NCBI GenBank assembly: GCA_009924735.1
Contig: RFQZ01000006.1
Span: forward strand, 19,323 to 83,322
Direction of reading: 5' to 3'
DNA: 64,000 nucleotides
Origin: Flavobacteriia bacterium
GTDB lineage: Bacteria; Bacteroidota; Bacteroidia; Flavobacteriales_D; Crocinitomicaceae
Position 1 is the first letter of the stretch; every line of letters starts with the position of its first letter. This document shows, one piece after another, positions 58,650 through 64,000 of the stretch. The translations under genes were made by a program, and so were the position numbers. The notes under the pieces were generated by a model. That model had not been told where the DNA came from and did no database searches. It saw nothing but the letters and a program-made list of their open reading frames with translations.

Positions 58650-59528
58650 TTACTTCCCTTTGAGCGCCATGGCCTTTAGGGTATTCATCATCAAAGAGGC
58701 TATGGTCATAGGCCCGACACCACCTGGCACAGGGGTAATCATGCTGCATTTTGGCGCTACATTTTCAAAATCTACATCTCCCGAAAGGCGCCATCCTTTG
58801 GGTTTGGTAACATCCTCGATGCGCGTTGTACCCACATCTATGACCACCGCTCCCTCGCGAACCATGTCTGCCGTGACAAAACCAGGTTGCCCTATGGCGG
58901 CTATCAAAATGTCCGCATTGAGACAGACCTCTTTTAAATTTTCGGTACGAGAATGCGCCAAGGTAACGGTACAATTTCCAGGGTTGGCATTTTGACTTAA
59001 CAAGATGCTCAATGGCATTCCTACAATGTTGCTTCGACCAATGATTACACAATTTTTCCCTTCGGTTTCAATGTGCTTTCGTTTGATTAACTCCATAATT
59101 CCCGCAGGGGTTGCGGGCAAAAAACCGGGTAAATTGACCACCATATTCCCCAGATTCCTAGGGTGAAAACCATCCACATCCTTCAAGGGATCAATGGCTT
59201 GGGTGATTTTTAGGTCATCGATTTGGGCAGGCAATGGCAACTGAACGATAAATCCATCGATGCTTTTATCTTCATTCAATGCCTGTACTTTTCCCAATAA
59301 TATTTCTTCGGAGACCGAATCATCGTATCGAATAAGGGTGCTTTCAAATCCTATCTCTTCACATGCTTTTACTTTCGCACCTACGTAGGTCATAGAGGCG
59401 CCATCATTGCCGACAAGAATGGCAGCGAGGTGAGGGATTTTCAATCCAGCTTTTTTTCGCTCAGCAACGGCTTGTCTGAGTTCCTCCTTAATTTCTTTGG
59501 CAATTGCGTTTCCGTTGATTATTTCCAT
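58650..59528 (-). CDS. folD: Methylenetetrahydrofolate dehydrogenase/cyclohydrolase
   Basis: FolD interconverts 5,10-methylene-THF and 10-formyl-THF in one-carbon metabolism. The 292-aa protein has the catalytic [16 protein letters not shown] near residue 50 (Tyr/Lys), [15 protein letters not shown] near 95, DVDGFHP near 120, [18 protein letters not shown] near 160 and the C-terminal [19 protein letters not shown] 59528 has a perfect TAAATTTG box four bases upstream and begins a four-gene minus-strand run (folD, toxin-23-like, nfu, recQ). Purine synthesis (purB nearby) uses its product. Confidence 0.97.
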   Translation of the reverse strand: MEIINGNAIAKEIKEELRQAVAERKKAGLKIPHLAAILVGNDGASMTYVGAKVKACEEIGFESTLIRYDDSVSEEILLGKVQALNEDKSIDGFIVQLPLPAQIDDLKITQAIDPLKDVDGFHPRNLGNMVVNLPGFLPATPAGIMELIKRKHIETEGKNCVIIGRSNIVGMPLSILLSQNANPGNCTVTLAHSRTENLKEVCLNADILIAAIGQPGFVTADMVREGAVVIDVGTTRIEDVTKPKGWRLSGDVDFENVAPKCSMITPVPGGVGPMTIASLMMNTLKAMALKGK

Positions 59529-59532
59529 ACTG

Positions 59533-59540
59533 CAAATTTA
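59533..59540 (-). promoter_or_regulatory. -7 promoter box of folD (TAAATTTG)
   Basis: Minus-strand TAAATTTG is a perfect TAnnTTTG ending four bases before the folD ATG. Together with the box at 59588 it forms a 72-base divergent promoter region. Confidence 0.6.
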
Positions 59541-59587
59541 CGACAAAAAGGATTTCAGGCATTCATTCCTAATAATCACAGGTTATG

Positions 59588-59595
59588 TATCTTTG
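59588..59595 (+). promoter_or_regulatory. -7 promoter box of the small barrel gene and bshA unit (TATCTTTG)
   Basis: A perfect TAnnTTTG ending five bases before the ATG at 59601. It would drive the barrel-bshA-elbB-meaB-S4 chain. Confidence 0.6.
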
Positions 59596-59600
59596 TCAAA

Positions 59601-60182
59601 ATGAAAACCATGCGGAAATTATTACTGATTCTTTTGTTTTTACCTTTTCTAAGCATTGCCCAAGTTGAATTCAACGGTTCAGAGGTTGGACTTGAGATTT
59701 TTGCAGGCGCCTCAAATTTAGGGGGTTCCATAGGTGGCGATCTCAAATACGCAGCGGTGTTAAATGAAAACTGGGCCGTGGGCCCCTCCTTTCGATACCA
59801 AAGAACTTGGTCGAATTTTATGGGACAACAAAACAAATTTGCCATTTACGGAGGAGGTGTTTTCGCCCATTACCGAATTAAGAACACCCTGTTTTTAGGA
59901 CTTGAATATGAATTGTTACGGAGTCCTTATAATTTCGTTAACTTCAATTATTCGACGAAGAACTTGGCTTCTACACTCTTTATTGGTGGAGGCTTTTCGA
60001 GGGATTTCAAACAAAAAATCAGGATAAACGGAGGCATATTCTACGATGTTATCAATGCGTCCAACAGTCCTTTCCGTTCGAGTTACGGTTTTAAAATCAA
60101 AGACCAAAACGGAGCCATTGTTAAAATCCTTCCCATCATCTACCGAATCACCTTCTTTTTCCCGTTTGGAAATACAAAATAA
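59601..60182 (+). CDS. Small outer-membrane beta-barrel protein
   Basis: A 193-aa secreted protein (MKTMRKLLLILLFLPFLSIAQ signal, cleavage before V). The mature part has repeated amphipathic strands with Gly and aromatic residues (VGLEIFAGASNLGGSIGGDLKYA, WAVGPSFRYQRTW, FIGGGFSRDF, INGGIFYDV) and ends in an aromatic-rich strand, typical of a porin-like barrel of the outer-membrane protein beta-barrel superfamily. The start was fixed by the adjacent TATCTTTG box; an in-frame extension to 59430 reads through folD antisense. It overlaps bshA by one base (TAATG). Confidence 0.82.
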   Translation: MKTMRKLLLILLFLPFLSIAQVEFNGSEVGLEIFAGASNLGGSIGGDLKYAAVLNENWAVGPSFRYQRTWSNFMGQQNKFAIYGGGVFAHYRIKNTLFLGLEYELLRSPYNFVNFNYSTKNLASTLFIGGGFSRDFKQKIRINGGIFYDVINASNSPFRSSYGFKIKDQNGAIVKILPIIYRITFFFPFGNTK

Positions 60183-61309
60183 TGAAAATAGGCATCGTAT
60201 TATACCCCACTTTTGGTGGGAGTGGTGTTGTAGCCACAGAATTGGGTAAAGCGCTGGCGAGAAAAGGACACCACGTGCATTTCATCACCTATTCTCAACC
60301 CGTGCGACTCGGGCGATTTCAAGAAAACATTTTCTACCACGAAGTAGCGGTTTCTGATTACCCTTTGTTTGAATTTCAACCCTATGAAACCACCTTGGCT
60401 TCAAAGATGGTAGACGTGGTAAAACACGAGAAATTAGACATTCTCCACGTGCATTATGCCATTCCCCATGCCTCTTCGGCGTACATGGCAAAACAAATTT
60501 TGGCGACAGAAGGCATTCACATTCCCTTCATAACTACCTTGCACGGAACGGACATTACCTTGGTGGGAAGAGATCCTTCGTTTATTCCGGTGGTTACTTT
60601 TTGCATCAACCAATCGGACGCAGTGACCACGGTTTCTGAAAGCTTAAAGCGGGATACACTGGAACATTTCAAAATTACCCGAAGCATCGATGTAATCCCC
60701 AATTTCATTGTTTCGGATGATGTTCTTCCTACACCCAACCAAGAAACCAGACGTCATTATGCGCCTGATTCCGAAGCCATTTTATGCCACGTATCCAACT
60801 TTAGAAAAGTAAAAAGGGTTGAAGATGTCATCCGTATTTTCGAAAAAGTGAACGCCCAATCCCCTTCACGCCTCCTTATGGTGGGGGATGGACCTGAACG
60901 TTATGGCTGCGAGCAACTATCAAGGGATTTAAAACTTTGTGACCGCATCTTTTTCTTAGGAAAACTGAGAGACACGAGACAAGTATTGGAATTGTCCGAT
61001 GTTTTTCTACTGCCTTCTGAAAATGAAAGCTTCGGGCTTGCAGCATTGGAAGCCATGGCAGTTGGGGTTCCCGTTATTTCATCAAATACAGGCGGAATTC
61101 CCGAAGTGAATACCCATGGTTTCTCAGGATTTCTTTCCAATGTTGGCGACGTAGATGACATGGCTTCAAATGCCTTACAACTTCTTGATCCCACGACAAA
61201 ACACGACTTTAAACTTCACGCATTGGAGCGTGCAAAGGATTTTGCCTTGGACAACATTGTCCCCATGTATGAAGCCATTTATGATAAACTGGTAAATTTA
61301 AAAACATGA
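60182..61309 (+). CDS. bshA: N-acetyl-alpha-D-glucosaminyl L-malate synthase
   Basis: BshA joins GlcNAc from UDP-GlcNAc to L-malate, the first step of bacillithiol synthesis, the low-molecular-weight thiol of Firmicutes and many Bacteroidota. The 375-aa GT4 enzyme starts MKIGIVLYPTFGGSGVVATE, has YPLFEFQPYE near residue 60, LHVHYAIPHASSAYMAKQIL near 85, TLHGTDITLVGRDPSF near 120 and the GT4 EX7E in NESFGLAALEA near 280. These blocks are specific for BshA, not a general glycosyltransferase. bshB and bshC are not in the window. It overlaps elbB by four bases. Confidence 0.95.
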   Translation: MKIGIVLYPTFGGSGVVATELGKALARKGHHVHFITYSQPVRLGRFQENIFYHEVAVSDYPLFEFQPYETTLASKMVDVVKHEKLDILHVHYAIPHASSAYMAKQILATEGIHIPFITTLHGTDITLVGRDPSFIPVVTFCINQSDAVTTVSESLKRDTLEHFKITRSIDVIPNFIVSDDVLPTPNQETRRHYAPDSEAILCHVSNFRKVKRVEDVIRIFEKVNAQSPSRLLMVGDGPERYGCEQLSRDLKLCDRIFFLGKLRDTRQVLELSDVFLLPSENESFGLAALEAMAVGVPVISSNTGGIPEVNTHGFSGFLSNVGDVDDMASNALQLLDPTTKHDFKLHALERAKDFALDNIVPMYEAIYDKLVNLKT

Positions 61310-61989
61310 AAATTGGTGTATTGCTTTCGGGTTGCGGCGTCTATGACGGAGTGGAAATACAAGAGGCGGTACTGACCCTTCTGGCCATTGCGCAACGGGG
61401 TTGGGAATCTGTGTGCATTGGCGTAGATCAACCTCAATACCATGTCATAAACCATCTTACGGGCGAACCGATTCCCAATGAGCAAAGGAACATGCTGGTT
61501 GAAGCTTCACGCATCTCGCGAGGTAAAATCCAGAACATTTCGCAGGTTTTCCCAGCGGACATCGACGCATTGGTAATCCCAGGAGGCTTTGGAAGTGCCA
61601 AGAATTTTACAACGTGGGCTTTCGAGGGTGCGGAAGGAACCATTTTGCCTGAAGTAAAACTGCTGCTTGTCAACATGACCAATGTCGGCAAACCCATCGT
61701 GGCACTTTGCGTGAGTCCTGTGGTTGTGGCAAAAGCATTTGAAGACGCCCATCATCATCCTACCTTAAGCATCGGTTCATCCGATTTCCCTTCGCCGTAT
61801 AACATCCTTGAATTTTCAGAAGGATTGCAAAAAACTGGGGCAAAAGTTGTAGAAAAAAACATCCAAGAAATTCTTGTAGACTCGGAGAACAAAATCATTT
61901 GCGCTCCATGCTACATGATGGACGGCGGTCTTTTGGATGTCCATTCGAACATTCAGCAGGCAATGGATGCCTTAAAAACCTTGCTTTGA
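61306..61989 (+). CDS. elbB: ElbB/ES1-type DJ-1/PfpI superfamily protein
   Basis: A 227-aa protein of the DJ-1/PfpI superfamily called ElbB (once linked to isoprenoid synthesis; a glyoxalase activity has been reported for the family). It has GVLLSGCGVYDGVEIQEAV at the start, VIPGGFGSAKN near residue 88, and the Cys of the elbow in VALCVSPVVVAKAF near 130. The last residues overlap the TTG start of the GTPase gene. Glyoxal/methylglyoxal detoxification would fit with bacillithiol from bshA next door, but that is inference. Confidence 0.92.
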   Translation: MKIGVLLSGCGVYDGVEIQEAVLTLLAIAQRGWESVCIGVDQPQYHVINHLTGEPIPNEQRNMLVEASRISRGKIQNISQVFPADIDALVIPGGFGSAKNFTTWAFEGAEGTILPEVKLLLVNMTNVGKPIVALCVSPVVVAKAFEDAHHHPTLSIGSSDFPSPYNILEFSEGLQKTGAKVVEKNIQEILVDSENKIICAPCYMMDGGLLDVHSNIQQAMDALKTLL

Positions 61990-63032
61990 GTTTTGATCCC
62001 AAGGCATACGACCAGTGGTTTCGCGACCGTAAGTTTTACCTAGACGGGTTAACGGCAAATACCCTATTTCCCAAAATCCGTCAAGGCGACCGCACCGCCA
62101 TTTCTTCGGCCATCACCTTGTTAGAAAGTAAAAATCCGAAACACAGAAGCGAAGCAGACCAATTGATTTCGATGTGTCTTCCATACGCAGGAAATTCTTG
62201 GCGATTGGGAATCACTGGCGTACCGGGAGTTGGAAAAAGTACCTTTATCGAATCGTTCGGGAAATTCTTCATCGACGAAGGACATAAAATCGCAATCATG
62301 GCGATCGATCCAAGCTCCTCCTTAAGTGGTGGAAGTATTTTGGGCGACAAAACAAGAATGTCCGTTCTTTCCAACCACCCCAACGTGTACATACGACCTA
62401 CGGCAACAGGCAACAACCTTGGCGGGGTGGCGCAACATACCCGAGAAACTGTAATCGTTTGCGAGGCAGCAGGATTTGACCGTATTTTTATAGAAACCGT
62501 GGGGGTTGGACAAAGCGAAACGGTGGTTCATTCCATGGTGGATTTCTTCCTGTTGCTAATGCTTGCTGGGGCAGGCGACGAATTGCAAGGCATCAAACGT
62601 GGCATCATGGAAATGGCAGATGGGATATTAATTACCAAAGCCGATGGTAACAACCTCAACCCAGCCAAAATCGCCCAAAGGGATTTCCAAAATGCTTTGC
62701 ATTTATTTAGGCCCAACGAAAATGGCTGGAGCCCGAAAGTGGCATGTATTTCCAGTTTGGAAAACACGAACCTAGACCTTCCGATGCGTTGGCTAGCAGA
62801 ATTTTTCGAAAGCGCTGGGCAGAATGGAAGTATGGAGAAAAGAAGAAGCGCTCAAAATGTACAATATTTCGAGGACGCACTTTCGATGAGAATCCATTCC
62901 CACATTGCCAATGACCCAAAGACAAAAGAAAGGTACGAAACACTGAAGGAAGCGATTTTAGAGGCTAAAAAATCTCCTTTTCAAGGTGCAGCGGAAATGT
63001 TTACGTATTTAATCAATCAAGATGGAATTTAA
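61986..63032 (+). CDS. meaB: MeaB/ArgK-type G-protein chaperone
   Basis: A SIMIBI-class GTPase (348 aa) that loads or protects cobalamin in methylmalonyl-CoA mutase. It has GITGVPGVGKSTFIES near residue 75 (P-loop), MAIDPSSSLSGGSILGDKTRM near 102, RPTATGNNLGGVAQ near 135, IFIETVGVGQSET near 165 and ILITKADGNN near 212. There is no in-frame ATG at the expected place; the best start is a TTG at 61986 that overlaps the elbB TGA (TTGA) and gives SFDPKAYDQWF. The mutase subunits are not in the window. Confidence 0.92.
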   Translation: MSFDPKAYDQWFRDRKFYLDGLTANTLFPKIRQGDRTAISSAITLLESKNPKHRSEADQLISMCLPYAGNSWRLGITGVPGVGKSTFIESFGKFFIDEGHKIAIMAIDPSSSLSGGSILGDKTRMSVLSNHPNVYIRPTATGNNLGGVAQHTRETVIVCEAAGFDRIFIETVGVGQSETVVHSMVDFFLLLMLAGAGDELQGIKRGIMEMADGILITKADGNNLNPAKIAQRDFQNALHLFRPNENGWSPKVACISSLENTNLDLPMRWLAEFFESAGQNGSMEKRRSAQNVQYFEDALSMRIHSHIANDPKTKERYETLKEAILEAKKSPFQGAAEMFTYLINQDGI

Positions 63033-63225
63033 AATAGCGGGGGATTACATTGAGTTAATTGCCTTATTGAAAGCTACGGGCATCGCAGAAACTGGTGGGC
63101 ACGCAAAACACATTGTCGAAGCAGGAGAAATCATTCGAAATGGGGAAGTAGAATTTCGAAAACGTGCTAAACTGATACCTGGGGATACCATTGAAATTGG
63201 AGACGAGACCATTCAATTGGTTTAA
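63022..63225 (+). CDS. S4 domain RNA-binding protein, YaaA/YbcJ-like
   Basis: A 67-aa single S4-like domain: YIELIALLKATGIAETGGHAKHIVEAGEIIRNGEVEFRKRAKLIPGDTIEI, with the conserved G-x-A and V-N-G-like turns of the fold. Such small proteins bind rRNA or tRNA; the precise role is unknown. It overlaps meaB by 11 bases and is the last gene of the chain that starts at 59601. The following 154 bases contain no gene that I can support. Confidence 0.9.
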   Translation: MEFKIAGDYIELIALLKATGIAETGGHAKHIVEAGEIIRNGEVEFRKRAKLIPGDTIEIGDETIQLV

Positions 63226-63379
63226 GCTTAGGTCGCTACCTATTGTTTCTCCAATCATTCCATTCTGCAAAGAACTTCTAAAGTTTTTCCTATAGCTAAG
63301 TTTCCAATAAGTAGGGATGTCATGCGTTTGATTCGGCGCAAAACGGTTGGTATATCCATCAACCCAGAAAAACACACGA

Positions 63380-63883
63380 ATGGAATTGGAAAACATCAAA
63401 AACAGCATCCTTGAAATTCGAGGAAAGAAAGTCATTCTCGATTTTGAATTGGCGAAAATGTATCAAACAGAAACCAAAAGATTAAAAGAATCAGTTAAAA
63501 GAAATGCACGACGTTTCCCTGAAGATTTCATGTTTGAACTTACGCAAGAGGAATGGACCCACTTGAGGTCGCAATTTGCGACCTCAAGTTGGGGTGGTAA
63601 ACGTTATCCTCCCTTTGCCTTCACAGAACAAGGCGTTGCAATGTTATCGAGTATACTTCATTCAGAGATTGCAATCGGTGTTAATATCGCGATTATGCGG
63701 GCCTTCGTTATGATGCGCCAGTGGGCATTAAACCACCATGAATTAACCGAACGACTGAATGCACTGGAACAGCAATACGGTCAAAAATTCAAAGACATCG
63801 AACAGGCCTTGTCCTTCTTGATTCAGAAGGACAAAAACACAACAAACCAACAGCAACGAGACCGAATCGGATTTAAAAAATAA
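63380..63883 (+). CDS. ORF6N domain protein (copy 1)
   Basis: A 167-aa protein with an N-terminal ORF6N domain, a DNA-binding module best known from phages and mobile regions: SILEIRGKKVILDFELAKMYQTETKRLKESVKRN then RFPEDFMFELTQEEW and RYPPFAFTEQGVAMLSSIL. A helical C-terminal part (about 105-160) probably oligomerises. The segment LRSQFATSS is encoded by a 29-base perfect palindrome. A second copy begins five bases after this stop codon. ATG 63380 gives the conserved MELENIKNS start shared with copy 2. Confidence 0.9.
   Translation: MELENIKNSILEIRGKKVILDFELAKMYQTETKRLKESVKRNARRFPEDFMFELTQEEWTHLRSQFATSSWGGKRYPPFAFTEQGVAMLSSILHSEIAIGVNIAIMRAFVMMRQWALNHHELTERLNALEQQYGQKFKDIEQALSFLIQKDKNTTNQQQRDRIGFKK
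63561..63589 (+). repeat. 29-base palindrome inside the ORF6N gene
   Basis: Two 14-base arms (ACTTGAGGTCGCAA and its exact reverse complement) flank a single central T. It lies in the coding sequence for residues about 61-70 of ORF6N copy 1. It could be a hairpin in the mRNA or a site for a dimeric protein. Confidence 0.85.
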
Positions 63884-63887
63884 CCTT

Positions 63888-64000
63888 ATGGAATTGGAAA
63901 ACATCAAAAACAGCATCCTCGAAATACGAGGGAAGAAAGTCATCCTTGACTATGAATTAGCGAAACTTTATGAAGTGGAAACACGCGCACTGAAACAGGC
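63888..64000 (+). CDS. ORF6N domain protein (copy 2), cut by window edge
   Basis: The first 37 codons of a second ORF6N gene, starting at ATG 63888 and running off the right edge. It begins MELENIKNSILEIRGKKVI like copy 1, with the first 32 bases identical, then diverges (LDYELAKLYEVETRALKQ against LDFELAKMYQTETKRLKE). The two copies are a tandem duplication that has drifted in the recognition helix. Nothing more can be said because the rest is outside the window. Confidence 0.9.
   Translation, partial: MELENIKNSILEIRGKKVILDYELAKLYEVETRALKQ

Noticed and set aside
63229..63242. Hairpin TAGGT/ACCTA after the S4 gene as a terminator
   Set aside because: Five pairs only, followed by a mixed TTGTTTCT tail; possible but unsupported.
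1..64000. CRISPR arrays, tRNA or rRNA genes, insertion sequences, integrated phage
   Set aside because: I looked for direct-repeat arrays, cloverleaf patterns and transposase motifs in all gaps and found none; only the ORF6N pair at the right edge hints at accessory DNA.

Overview
The window looks like a stretch of ordinary chromosome from a Bacteroidota bacterium, most likely of the order Flavobacteriales (a Crocinitomicaceae/Cryomorphaceae-like lineage is my guess; nothing here fixes the genus). The evidence: an LpxC-FabZ fusion, a CusA/CzcA efflux pump fused to its TolC-type partner, DUF4295/DUF4494-type small proteins, a TonB-dependent receptor with a CarboxypepD_reg-like N-terminus, a bacillithiol gene (bshA), many Sec/lipoprotein signals ending in A-Q or C, no convincing Shine-Dalgarno sequences, and many TAnnTTTG promoter boxes of the Bacteroidota type. 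Coding density is very high, with no gene-free stretch over about 160 bases. There are no tRNAs, rRNAs, CRISPR arrays or insertion sequences; the one RNA gene is the signal recognition particle RNA at about 36.7 kb.

Layout. 1-5.7 kb: start of a secreted protein, hemE, ung and a PlsC-type acyltransferase on the minus strand, then ddl (+) facing dacB (-), both cell-wall enzymes. 5.8-12.7 kb: an exopolysaccharide operon (GT4 glycosyltransferase, Wza-type export lipoprotein, Wzc-type tyrosine kinase, rfbC, WecA/TagO-type initiating transferase, lytic transglycosylase lipoprotein), followed by uvrA. 15.5-22.6 kb: trxA, a membrane-anchored unknown, then the lipid A genes lpxD, lpxC-fabZ and lpxA, then an RlmD-like methyltransferase and cinA. 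22.6-24.3 kb: rpmB, rpmG, a 51-aa DUF4295 protein (probably bL38), a terminator and ftsY. 24.4-35 kb: TonB receptor, DUF1015, yggS; opposite them M16 peptidase, pdxH, DUF4494 and cdd; then small envelope proteins and DUF2130. 35-43.7 kb: trmB, an alpha/beta hydrolase, SRP RNA, the CusA-TolC fusion with its adaptor, and two lipoproteins (DUF4846, Kazal-like).

43.7-47.6 kb is the most unusual part. It is a tightly coupled operon of (a) a ribulose-phosphate-3-epimerase-like barrel fused to a KdsD-like CBS pair, (b) a DAHP-synthase-family enzyme, (c) a KdsC-like HAD phosphatase with an XRE-like N-terminal domain and (d) a saccharopine-dehydrogenase-like enzyme. It mimics the kdsD-kdsA-kdsC order with different catalytic domains and may make a non-standard 3-deoxy-ulosonate. 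47.6-63.2 kb: MFS transporter, dapD, purB, a secreted unknown, M1 aminopeptidase, recQ, nfu, a 'toxin 23'-family secreted protein, folD, a small barrel, bshA, elbB, meaB and an S4 protein. The window ends in a tandem pair of ORF6N-domain genes.

Regulation. Several genes (hemE, plsC-like, ddl, dacB, lpxD, the unknown at 32310, the epimerase-CBS gene, folD and the barrel at 59601) carry a TAnnTTTG-like box only 3-5 bases before the start codon. This implies leaderless or nearly leaderless transcripts and helped decide several starts.
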